Positions 1 through 6,903 of a DNA stretch of 46,104 nucleotides are shown here, one piece after another. The stretch is from Prauserella aidingensis (GTDB lineage: Bacteria > Actinomycetota > Actinomycetes > Mycobacteriales > Pseudonocardiaceae): contig NZ_JAMTCN010000034.1 of the NCBI RefSeq assembly GCF_024171865.1, positions 1 to 46,104 on the forward strand. Direction: 5' to 3'. The notes below the pieces were generated by a model. It did not search any database. It was not told where the DNA came from and saw nothing but the letters and a program-made list of their open reading frames with translations. Every line of letters starts with the position of its first letter. Position 1 is the stretch's first letter. Made by a program: the position numbers and the translations under genes.

Positions 1-300
1 GCGTGACCAGTCGATCTCCCCGGCGGCGTTCAACTCGGCGAGTAGCTCCTGATGCAACCGGTCGAAGACCCCGAGCTCCTGCCAGTCCCGAAGCCGTCGC
101 CAGCACGTCATCCCGGAACCGAACCCCAGCTCCTGAGGCAGGTCCTCCCACCCGATCCCGGTGAACAACACGAACAGGATCCCCTGCAACACCTGCCGAT
201 CCGGCAACGGCTTCGGCCCCGTCCGACTCGCCGGACGCACCGGCAACAACGGCCCTATCCGGGCCCACAACTCGTCCGACACGACCCACGGCGCAGCCAC
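1..300 (-). CDS. IS5-family transposase, N-terminal part (partial)
   Basis: Read from a GTG at 300 the frame is open for 100 codons to the window edge. It begins VAAPWVVSDELWARIGPLLP and continues with GPKPLPDRQVLQGILFVL, then TGIGWEDLPQELGFGSGMTC. This is the N-terminal helix-turn-helix region (DUF4096 type) of IS5-family transposases of the actinobacterial two-frame kind, in which the DDE half is usually made by frameshifting. The GTG start is preceded in frame by a TGA, so the start is well bounded. The DDE catalytic part lies outside the window, so activity cannot be judged. Confidence 0.85.
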   Translation of the reverse strand, partial: MAAPWVVSDELWARIGPLLPVRPASRTGPKPLPDRQVLQGILFVLFTGIGWEDLPQELGFGSGMTCWRRLRDWQELGVFDRLHQELLAELNAAGEIDWSR

Positions 301-344
301 ACCAAGATCATCTCAAACCAAGATCATCAACCTGTTAGGGGCTC
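1..344 (-). mobile_element. IS5-family insertion sequence, one end (partial)
   Basis: This is the transposase-start end of an IS5-family element that continues beyond the left edge. The outer end lies near position 344, where the reading frame of the neighbouring gene (313-618) stops resembling a protein and runs into CCTAACAGG-like terminal sequence. Inside the end is a 12-base direct repeat, ACCAAGATCATC, at 301-312 and 317-328, possibly a transposase binding site. The exact terminal repeat and target duplication cannot be fixed without the other end. Confidence 0.75.
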
Positions 345-618
345 TCAGCCCCGACCACGCCGTGTGGGCCGCCTCCGCCACGTCGGCGTCCACGACGCAC
401 CGCAGGACGATGAGCCGCGAACGTTCGTTCGCCCGCGGTAGGTCAGCACCCACATCGAGACACAACCTCTTCACCGCGTCCTCCACGGCCTGCCGTGCCA
501 CGAACGCCGCCGCGCGCGTCACCTGCGACGGCGGGATCCCCCGCGCGCCGTCCAGGATCGCCCCCGCCTCCGCGAGCAACCGCCCCGCAACGCCGCCACC
601 GTCTCCCACGGCCGTCAC
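313..618 (-). pseudogene. HEPN-like protein gene truncated by the IS5 insertion
   Basis: The GTG start at 618 overlaps the stop codon of the upstream ATPase gene (GTGA), so the two were translationally coupled. About 91 native residues remain, ending ...HTAWSGL; the last ten residues (RAPNRLMILV) come from the insertion sequence. The native part is helical with RAAAFVARQAVEDAVKRLC, a pattern typical of the first helices of HEPN domains (x-x-F-x-A-R-Q-A-V-E-x-A). In HEPN RNases the catalytic R-x4-6-H motif lies further downstream, so in this reading the insertion removed the active site. The HEPN assignment is inference from a short stretch; the truncation is seen directly. Confidence 0.6.
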
Positions 619-3089
619 CGCGTGCTCCGCAGGTCCCTGACGAAGTTCTCCACCGACCTGACCGCATCGAGCGGGTCCCTGTCCAGCTGCCCGTGGGCCC
701 CACCGGTCACCAGGCCGAACGCCTCGCTGCGTCCCGGCCCTCGCCGTTTCCAGCCACTGACGTCGGCCTCCGGATCGCCCTCGAGTGCCAACGCGATGCG
801 ATTCTTCGTGCGCTGCGCGGCTCGCCAGGCCTCCTCCACATCGGATCTCGCATCTCCGCGGGTCAACCTGCGCGTCAGATACACCTCGTGACACGCCGCC
901 TCCACCGCCTGCCGGCACAACCCCGGCAACACGCGGCGGCGCACCTCGTCCGGAACCTGCTCGTCCTTGCAGATCGCGAACGCGTCGTCGAGCAACCGGC
1001 GCGTAGGGTCCTCGCAATCCGCGACCGTCACCACCGACTCGCTGTCCCGATTCACCTCCACGATCCGCGCATCGACCCCGAGCTGCCGGACCGCCTGCGG
1101 CAGCCGATCGTCGTGCGAGAACACGACCACCTGGCGGTCCCGCGCGAACCCGGCCAGCACCTTGACGAAACTGTCCACCTTCGCCGGATCCATCGCCTGG
1201 ATCGGATCGTCCAGCACCACGAACCGGAACGGACTCCCCGGCGCGGTCGCCCGCGGCAGGAACAACGCCAACGCCAGACCGTGCAGCTCGCCCTGGCTCA
1301 TCACACCCAGCGCCTCGGCGTCCGCACCGTCCACATCGGCGTACAGCTCCAGCTTGCGCGACGTGTTGCGTCCCTTGAACCGGATACCACCGAGGTCGAC
1401 GTTGCTCTCCTGCTTCAGCGCAGCCCAGATCTCCCGGGCACGCTCCTCGAGAGCGGCGAGCCGGTTGGCCCGCAACTGTTCCCGAACCCGCTTCATGGCG
1501 TCCCGTGCGGCCTTGGCACGGTCCAGCTGCGGCTGCCGCGCGGCAGCCTCCCTGGCGAGCTTCACCCACTCGCCCAGGTCGAGCGCGTGCGCCGTCCAGA
1601 CGTCCTCGTGCTCGGCCAGCAACTCCCCGGCCTCGGTCCTGAGGTTCGCCACCGCCTCGGCCAGCTCCGCGTGAACACGCTCCACATGGGACGCTCGTTC
1701 GCCGTCGCCCTCCGGCAGCTCCTGCCAGTGACGCACCACCTCGACGGCCTCCGCCCGCGTACTCAGCGGGAACGCCTCCGGGGCGGCCGGGGTGCGAACA
1801 GCGTCCACGACCTCACCGAGTCGTCGCCGAGCCCGATCGAGCCTGTCGCCCGCGGCACGCCGCTGCGCCGACTCGGCGTGCTCCTCCTCGAGCGCGTTTT
1901 CGACCCGCTGTCGCCAGGCCTCGTCCAACGTTCCCTCGCCGCACACCGGGCACTCGATGTCGCCTTCGTGCACGTGGAAGTCGAGTGCACTGCGCAGGAG
2001 CGCGGTGCGGCGATCCGCGAGCGCCGCCGCATTGTCGGCGAGCTGCGTCCACGCCCCGGCGGCGTCACGCAGTTCCCGTGCCGCCTCGGCGACGACGTCG
2101 GCGGCCGGGACCGTCACCTCGGCCAGGGCGCGCAGCTCGTCGATCCCACGCTGGGGAGCGGCGCCCGTCGCGATGCGTTCCACCTCGTCGACGTCCGGCC
2201 GGTGCTTGCGCAACTGCGCCAACGCCGCGCGGGCGCGCTCGTCGTCGACGTCGGCCAGCTGTTTCTTCAGCTCTTTCGTACGGGCTTTGCGGGCTTCTTC
2301 GGCTTCTCCCAGCTGTTTTACGGCGTCGGTCAGCAACTGTTCAGTGTCAGCGGCCTGTTCGAGCCCGAGGACCTCGTTGACCTTGTCGTGCAGCTTGCTC
2401 GGCTCCGACTCCAGCAGACCGCCGAGCTCGTCGTAGGACAGGATCGGCTGGTACCGCTCGATGTCGCGATCCCACCCGAGCGAACCGAGTCCCTCCTCGC
2501 GGCGCCCACCCGCCCGCTGGAACCACTGCTCGCGGTCGGCGAGGTCGCCGGTTCCCTCGGCCCAGCTGACGCCGACGGCGGCCTTGCCCTGCCCTTCCAC
2601 GGCCAGCCCGACACGCACCTCACACGGCTCGGCCCGGTGCAGATTGCGCCAATGCTGCTGCCACACCGCGGCCTTCCTGCCGTTCTGCTTGTTCCAGCGG
2701 TACGTGTGCCCCGTCAGTGCAACCTCGATCGCCTCGGAGAAACTCGACTTGCCGGAACCGTTGCGGCCCGCCACGATCGTCAACCCCGGCGCCGGATGCA
2801 GCGGAAGCTTCGCCTGCGGTCCGATCCCGCGGAACCCGCTCACCGTCACCGATTCGAGGAACGCACCGGACGGCTCGCGACTCTCGTCGGTGTCGGTTTC
2901 CGCCGGTGCCTCTGTCTCCGTCGTCGGCGCCGGTGCCGGATTGTCGAGCATGTCGGCGAGCGCGTCGGCGCCTTCGAGCGCTGCCAGCACGACATACTGG
3001 GCATCCGTCTCGGACGCATCGTCGGCCTCGAGCAGCTCGGTGATCTCGTCCGTCAACAACGTCCGGGTGGAACCACCGTTGTCATTCAT
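615..3089 (-). CDS. SMC/RecF-like AAA ATPase with zinc hook
   Basis: Protein of 824 residues. Residues 1-75 are acidic and Pro/Thr/Glu rich. A RecF/SMC-type head begins near 78 (ESVTVSGFRGIG), with Walker A GRNGSGKS at 108-115. A coiled-coil middle part carries a CPVC zinc hook at 380-383. The second head half has a signature-like SQGEL at 598-602, Walker B FVVLDD near 623-628 and an H-loop FSHDD at 657. About 130 residues follow the ATPase core, including RQAVEAACHEV and GGAHGQLD, which again look HEPN-like. An SD (GGGAGGCAGG) precedes the ATG. It was the first gene of a coupled pair whose second gene is cut by IS5. Such ATPase plus effector pairs (RloC, Lamassu-like) often act in phage defence; that role is inferred only. 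Confidence 0.8.
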   Translation of the reverse strand: MNDNGGSTRTLLTDEITELLEADDASETDAQYVVLAALEGADALADMLDNPAPAPTTETEAPAETDTDESREPSGAFLESVTVSGFRGIGPQAKLPLHPAPGLTIVAGRNGSGKSSFSEAIEVALTGHTYRWNKQNGRKAAVWQQHWRNLHRAEPCEVRVGLAVEGQGKAAVGVSWAEGTGDLADREQWFQRAGGRREEGLGSLGWDRDIERYQPILSYDELGGLLESEPSKLHDKVNEVLGLEQAADTEQLLTDAVKQLGEAEEARKARTKELKKQLADVDDERARAALAQLRKHRPDVDEVERIATGAAPQRGIDELRALAEVTVPAADVVAEAARELRDAAGAWTQLADNAAALADRRTALLRSALDFHVHEGDIECPVCGEGTLDEAWRQRVENALEEEHAESAQRRAAGDRLDRARRRLGEVVDAVRTPAAPEAFPLSTRAEAVEVVRHWQELPEGDGERASHVERVHAELAEAVANLRTEAGELLAEHEDVWTAHALDLGEWVKLAREAAARQPQLDRAKAARDAMKRVREQLRANRLAALEERAREIWAALKQESNVDLGGIRFKGRNTSRKLELYADVDGADAEALGVMSQGELHGLALALFLPRATAPGSPFRFVVLDDPIQAMDPAKVDSFVKVLAGFARDRQVVVFSHDDRLPQAVRQLGVDARIVEVNRDSESVVTVADCEDPTRRLLDDAFAICKDEQVPDEVRRRVLPGLCRQAVEAACHEVYLTRRLTRGDARSDVEEAWRAAQRTKNRIALALEGDPEADVSGWKRRGPGRSEAFGLVTGGAHGQLDRDPLDAVRSVENFVRDLRSTR

Positions 3090-3194
3090 CGGAACCTGCC
3101 TCCCTTGTCGCTGTGGCCTTCGTCGGGGAGGCAGGCCGCTGTTACGGGGTGTGCCGAGGCGATACGCGAGCGTTACCGGTCGCCCTCACCAGAC

Positions 3195-3239
3195 GGAGCC
3201 CGGGTGCGCGGGACTGTCGTTCCCACGCACCCGGGCTCC
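3195..3239 (-). terminator. Hairpin terminator after the LAxTG protein gene
   Basis: A perfect 14-bp inverted repeat, GGAGCCCGGGTGCG at 3195-3208 and its complement at 3226-3239, encloses a 17-base loop. It lies 44 bases past the stop codon of the surface protein gene and about 105 bases before the ATPase start, so it probably ends the former transcript. There is no U-tract, as usual in high-GC actinobacteria. Confidence 0.65.
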
Positions 3240-3282
3240 TCGAACAGGGCGGATGCCCGCCGGGAACGGAAAGTCGGGCCGG

Positions 3283-4119
3283 TCAGGCGCCGTGCTCTCC
3301 CCTGCGGCGGGACAGCCACACCGTGCCGCCGCCGACAGCGAGCAGCGCCACGCCGGCAGGCACAAGCCACGTCAGCGTGCCGCTGACCCCGGTGTCGGCC
3401 AGGTCGTCGTTCGCGGAGACCGCGTCGACCGTCACCGGCGCCGACGAGGTGGGGCCGGGCGTGGTCACGGGAGCCACTCCGTCGTCGGTCTCGGACGGCT
3501 GACCACCCTTGCCGTTGTCGCCTCCCTCGTCACGCTTGTCGTCGCCGTCGTCGCCGTCGTCGCCCGGCTTCTCCGGATTCCCGGGCTCGTCGCCCGGGTT
3601 CTCGCCACCGGGCTGCTCACCGGGCTCCTCACCGGGGTTCTCGGGATCGTCGCCGGGCTCCTCCGGGTTCGGCGGCGTGGTCGACTCGGGCTCGCACAGG
3701 TCGACGTCGACGGACTGCGCAGGTGCGAAGAAGTGCTGCTCGGGGCCACGGTCGATCCAGGCCCGCACCGTAATCACACCGTCGCCGTTGACGTCCGGCG
3801 TGTCGACGGGCACCTCGACGGTGACCGTCTCCTCGCTGCCCGCAGCGATGGGGGTCAGGTGGAAGACGTTGCCCCACGTCTCATTCTCGAGCGGACCCTC
3901 TTCGATGGTGTCGCCGGTGACGTCGTCGGCCGTGCCGCTCTCGGAGCCGATCTGGAAATCGCCGAAGAACTTGAAGTCGGTGGGGTTGCTGAAGGTCACG
4001 GTAGCGATGCCGCACTCCTCGCTGCCGATGGTGACCGAGGTTCCCTCGTCAGCCGCCGCGGGGGACACGCACAGGAATACACCCGCCACCGCAGCAGGAA
4101 TGGTCAACAGTTTCCTCAT
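3283..4119 (-). CDS. LAxTG-type sortase-anchored surface protein
   Basis: Protein of 278 residues. A signal peptide (MRKLLTIPAAVAGVFLCVSPAAA) is followed by a beta-rich domain of roughly 125 residues with two cysteines (EECGIA, VDLCEP). Then comes a Pro/Gly/Glu/Asp stalk with repeated PG-D/E-E/D-P motifs (about residues 150-215). The C-terminus is a cell-wall sorting signal: LADTG at 240-244, a hydrophobic segment (TWLVPAGVALLAVGGGTVWL) and a basic tail (RRR). LAxTG is the motif of class E sortases common in high-GC actinobacteria. Start chosen at the ATG at 4119 because the signal peptide begins there and an AGAGAG ribosome site precedes it; the open frame upstream (to 4398) is not protein-like. 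No sortase gene is in the window, and the ligand or function is unknown. Confidence 0.8.
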   Translation of the reverse strand: MRKLLTIPAAVAGVFLCVSPAAADEGTSVTIGSEECGIATVTFSNPTDFKFFGDFQIGSESGTADDVTGDTIEEGPLENETWGNVFHLTPIAAGSEETVTVEVPVDTPDVNGDGVITVRAWIDRGPEQHFFAPAQSVDVDLCEPESTTPPNPEEPGDDPENPGEEPGEQPGGENPGDEPGNPEKPGDDGDDGDDKRDEGGDNGKGGQPSETDDGVAPVTTPGPTSSAPVTVDAVSANDDLADTGVSGTLTWLVPAGVALLAVGGGTVWLSRRRGEHGA

Positions 4120-4525
4120 CGTCTCTCTTTCTTGTTGCAACCGCACAGCCCGTGGGGTCGTGAACCTTCCGATTCTCGGGCGATGCGGGAACGTCGAATT
4201 CCACAGTGGACTGTTGGCGTCACAACGTCGGATGACGCGCCGGAACAGCGTGGACACGCAAGCCACACCCCGCTTCTCGTGCCCACACACCGAAGCCCTT
4301 CGGTGGCGCGACCGGCAGTGTTTCCCGCTTCGGTGGAATGTGATCGCGGCGTGACAAACGATCACGCTCGGTGCTTCACGACGGCCCACCGACAACACAG
4401 GCGGTCACGGGGCAGGAATGGTCCACGCCATATCGGAATCAGTGGAAAATGTTGACCATCGACTACGGGGGCCAGGCGATCTCGTCCGCAACGTCGATGT
4501 CCGGCGGGTCGTCGGCGCACTCCGG

Positions 4526-4575
4526 CGTATCGATACGAAGAGCCGCCCGTCGGTACGAAACCGGCGAGCGGCTCT
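4526..4575 (-). terminator. 12-bp palindrome next to a strong hairpin
   Basis: AGAGCCGC at 4539-4546 pairs with GCGGCTCT at 4568-4575, and four further pairs can form inside the loop. Immediately beside it is a perfect 12-bp palindrome, CGTATCGATACG (4526-4537). On the minus strand this follows the mscS gene and its repeat array, so the hairpin may end that transcript; the palindrome could instead be a protein site for the surface protein gene downstream. Confidence 0.45.
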
Positions 4576-4705
4576 GTCTACGCACCTCGTCCGCGCAGGG
4601 GCCTCAGCGCCGTGCACGAACGCAGAACAACGGCGGCCTGAGTACGGAACACGCGCTCCCGGGAGCGCGGTCGCGCGGCAGCACGTCGATGAGGGGCGGC
4701 GGTCG

Positions 4706-4831
4706 GGTGACGGGCGGGCGCAACACGGTCCCCGGGATCCGCAACACGGGCCCCTGGGAACGCAACACGGTCCCCGGAACCTGCAACACGAGCCCCCAGG
4801 GACGCAACACGCGCCCCTGGATCCGCAACAC
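4706..4831 (-). repeat. 21-bp tandem repeat array 1 (six units) after mscS
   Basis: On the minus strand the octamer GTGTTGCG (once GTGTTGCA) recurs six times in exact 21-bp register, with cores (plus coordinates) starting at 4719, 4740, 4761, 4782, 4803 and 4824. The 13 bases after each core are semi-conserved, roughly NNNCCNGGGGNCC, and often nearly palindromic. The first core begins 24 bases after the mscS stop codon. The same family occurs at 17040-17165 and 36171-36275. Spacers differ between units, but there is no longer invariant repeat as in CRISPR. Confidence 0.9.
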
Positions 4832-4855
4832 GGCAGCGTGCCGGCGCGGCCGGGG

Positions 4856-5791
4856 TCAGCCGGACTGGGAAGCGCCGGCGTTCGCCAACGGCAGGATCGG
4901 GTAGGCGACGCGGACGCCCGCGGCGTCGAGGCCGGCCTTCAGGTGGGCCCGCAGGTCGCGGCCGATCGACCACTGGTCGCCGGGCTGGGTCATGACCATG
5001 ACCCGCACCGTGACGGCACCGTTGCCGATGCCGACCACACCGCTGATGTCCGGCCGCTCGATGATCTTCGGCGCGAACTCCGGGTTGTCGGCGAATTCGT
5101 CGATGCTGCGCTGGATGACGGCCTTCGCCTCGTCGAGGTTCACCGAGTAGTCCAGCGGCAGCTCCACGACCGCGTTGGCCCAGTCCTGGTTCATGTTGCA
5201 GACACGCATGATCTCGCCGTTGCGCACGTGCCACAACCCGCCGTTGAGGTCGCGGATCTTCGTCACCCGCAGCGTGACCGCCTCGACCGTGCCGACCGCG
5301 TCGCCCACGTCGACGACGTCACCCACGCCGTACTGGTCCTCGACCATCATGAAGATGCCGGACAGGAAGTCCTGCACCAGGCTCTGCGCACCGAAACCGA
5401 TCGCAAGGCCGATCACACCGGCGCTCGCGATGATCGGGCCGATGTTGATTCCGAACTGGCCGAGGATCGTCACGAACGCGATGCCGAAGATCACGAACGA
5501 GGCAACGCTCTTGAGCACCGAAGCGATCGTGCCCGCCCGCTGGCGCTGCCGTTCGCCACGACTCTCGTTGTTCTGCTTGATGACCCGGCTCGCCGCCTTG
5601 GCCTTCGCCTTGTCGATCCGCTCGCGCGAGTTGACCATCCGCTTGGCCAGCTGGTCGATGACCCGGCCGACGATCGCACGCAGCACCAGCGCGAGCACCA
5701 CGATGATCGCGATGTTGATCAGACCGGACACCATCTCCGTGGAGTTCTCATTGAACCAGTCCACGAACGCATTGGCCTGGACACGAGGCAT
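4856..5791 (-). CDS. mscS: Small-conductance mechanosensitive channel, MscS family
   Basis: Protein of 311 residues. A first membrane helix (about 20-42, INIAIIVVLALVLRAIVGRV) is followed by a basic linker, a second helix near 88-110, and the MscS pore helix region ASAGVIGLAIGFGAQSLVQ, then SGIFMMVEDQYGVGDVV leading into the beta domain with TVEAVTLRVTKIRDLNG. These are the hallmark residues of the family, which opens on membrane tension to release solutes during osmotic downshock. The ATG at 5791 is preferred over 5842 because of GAGGGGAG upstream and because the extra N-terminal residues are Pro-rich. It is transcribed alone; its 3' end is followed at once by repeat array 1. Confidence 0.88.
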   Translation of the reverse strand: MPRVQANAFVDWFNENSTEMVSGLINIAIIVVLALVLRAIVGRVIDQLAKRMVNSRERIDKAKAKAASRVIKQNNESRGERQRQRAGTIASVLKSVASFVIFGIAFVTILGQFGINIGPIIASAGVIGLAIGFGAQSLVQDFLSGIFMMVEDQYGVGDVVDVGDAVGTVEAVTLRVTKIRDLNGGLWHVRNGEIMRVCNMNQDWANAVVELPLDYSVNLDEAKAVIQRSIDEFADNPEFAPKIIERPDISGVVGIGNGAVTVRVMVMTQPGDQWSIGRDLRAHLKAGLDAAGVRVAYPILPLANAGASQSG

Positions 5792-6125
5792 GGGCGCGGG
5801 TCTCCCCTCTTCCGCTGGCAGCGGACACGTACTCGGCGTCACCGGGCAGGGTAGGCAGCCACCCGCACGCCGCCCGCACGCGGGGCGCCATCGACCTGAC
5901 GAAGTGCTCCTTGACCAGCACGTCGAAGACGCCTCGCCGGCCCGTTGACGTCAGTGAGCGGCCGACTTCACCGGTACCTCACGGGCCCAGGCCACCAGCC
6001 TCAGCACCGCAGCCCGGTCGCGGGGTGCATGCTGTCCACGTCAGGGCTCCTGCCGCCCACGTCAGGGCGCAACCCGCGCGCCTCAGCACGCAGTCGGGCC
6101 GCCTCGACACCGCAGGCCACCGATC
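5792..6125. other. Gene-free interval holding degenerate 21-bp repeats
   Basis: These 334 bases lie between the mscS start and the TetR stop codon. The TetR-proximal half holds a second type of 21-bp repeats (see 6023-6106). The mscS-proximal part should contain the mscS promoter, but I see no convincing -35/-10 pair. No protein-like open frame is present. Confidence 0.55.
6023..6106 (-). repeat. 21-bp degenerate repeat array with a TGACGTGG core, after the TetR gene
   Basis: On the minus strand, units of 21 bases start with TGACGTGG at 6064 and 6043, TGAGGCGC at 6085 and CGAGGCGG at 6106; the TetR stop region itself (TGAGATCGG at 6128) fits the register to within one base. The 12-base string CCACGTCAGGGC (plus strand) is identical at 6036-6047 and 6057-6068. 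The 8 + 13 organisation and position after a stop codon match the GTGTTGCG arrays, but the core is different. Weaker copies may extend to about 5950. Confidence 0.65.
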
Positions 6126-6752
6126 TCAGGGACGCAGGCCGTCGAACAGCATCCGCAGATAGGTGTCGGCGACGTCCTCGACGTCGTCGTCCGACGCGCC
6201 CCGGATCCAGCCGCTGACGCCGTTGAGCATGTCGAGCATGCCCAGTGCCACCAGCTTCGGATCGAGCTCGCGGAACTCGCCCGCACGCATGCCCGCGGCG
6301 AGCACGTCCCGCACCCGCCGGTGGTAGTACTGCCGGTACCGGTCGACCTCGGCCAGGTGCTCCTCCGTCAGCGACGTGCGCTCGTGCAACGCCACCAGAT
6401 GCTCCACCCGCCGCCTGCGCAACTGCCGGATGTGCGCCCGCAGCAGGTCCGCCAGGCGTTCCGCCGGCGTTCCCGCCGCGTCGAGCAGCGGCAGATTCTC
6501 CTCCACCGGCTCACGCGTCACCGCCAGGCAGATCTCGTAGAGGATCTCCTCCTTCGACGAGAAGTGGTGGTACAGGCTCGCCCCGCGGATACCGACGGCC
6601 TCGGCGATGTCACGCATGCCGACGTTGCCGTACCCGCGCGTCGCGAACGTCCGCGCTGCCGCCGTGACGATCTCCGCACGCCGGCCACGACTCCGCCCCG
6701 TGCGCGGCGCCGTGCGGTTCGCCGGTTCGGCCCCGTCGGTCGGCTCGGCCAC
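6126..6752 (-). CDS. TetR/AcrR-family transcriptional regulator
   Basis: The N-terminal DNA-binding domain is clear: AEIVTAAARTFATRGY, then the helix-turn-helix NVGMRDIAEAVGIRGASLYH and HFSSKEEILYE. The C-terminal ligand domain is all-helical and resembles the KstR2-like group. Start is uncertain: the GTG at 6752 lies 11 bases after a GAGGAG site, while a GTG at 6761 is only 2 bases from it, and an ATG at 6866 gives an unlikely Pro/Arg-rich leader. The gene follows the CoA ligase and nitroreductase genes on the same strand, which suggests that it controls that catabolic region and may bind the CCTAAC-N4-GTTAGG-like palindromes at 9179 and 9322. Confidence 0.85.
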   Translation of the reverse strand: MAEPTDGAEPANRTAPRTGRSRGRRAEIVTAAARTFATRGYGNVGMRDIAEAVGIRGASLYHHFSSKEEILYEICLAVTREPVEENLPLLDAAGTPAERLADLLRAHIRQLRRRRVEHLVALHERTSLTEEHLAEVDRYRQYYHRRVRDVLAAGMRAGEFRELDPKLVALGMLDMLNGVSGWIRGASDDDVEDVADTYLRMLFDGLRP

Positions 6753-6819
6753 CCGTTCCACGTCTCCTCTCGCGCCACCGCCCGGTGACACCGTGTCCAC
6801 CGGCTGCCCGTATGTCCGC

Positions 6820-6843
6820 GGTCGTGCCCGCGCGGGCGCGACC
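6820..6843. terminator. 24-bp near-perfect palindrome between CoA ligase and TetR genes
   Basis: GGTCGTGCCCGC (6820-6831) faces GCGGGCGCGACC (6832-6843), with 11 of 12 positions pairing. It lies about 60 bases past the CoA ligase stop codon and 60-90 bases before the TetR start. It may act as a terminator hairpin or as an autoregulatory operator; the sequence does not decide between them. Confidence 0.4.
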
Positions 6844-6903
6844 ACTATCGCGCACCGCGCAGGCACCGCTCCGGCAACCCCGCCGATCCGGCGCCGCGCA
6901 GAG

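Larger units (their letters stand above)
4120..4855. other. Long intergenic region without a convincing gene
   Basis: The 736 bases between the surface protein start and the mscS stop hold a 21-bp repeat array (4706-4831) and a palindrome plus hairpin (4526-4575), listed separately. The stretch 4400-4470 is less GC-rich than its surroundings. Short open frames here (for example 4405-4617 on the minus strand) have Arg/Pro-rich, antisense-like composition and no ribosome site, so I do not call them genes. Confidence 0.6.

Noticed and set aside
495-3386. 963-codon open frame on the plus strand
   Set aside because: It runs antisense to the ATPase gene, whose motifs are unmistakable; its composition (Arg/Pro/His rich) is typical of the complementary frame in high-GC DNA.
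4405-4617. 70-codon frame on the minus strand in the 4.1-4.9 kb gap
   Set aside because: Low-complexity Arg/Thr/Ser composition, no ribosome site, covers the hairpin and palindrome.
4706-4831. CRISPR array
   Set aside because: The invariant part is only 8 bases and the variable part 13; CRISPR repeats and spacers are each about 23-40 bases, and no cas genes are present.
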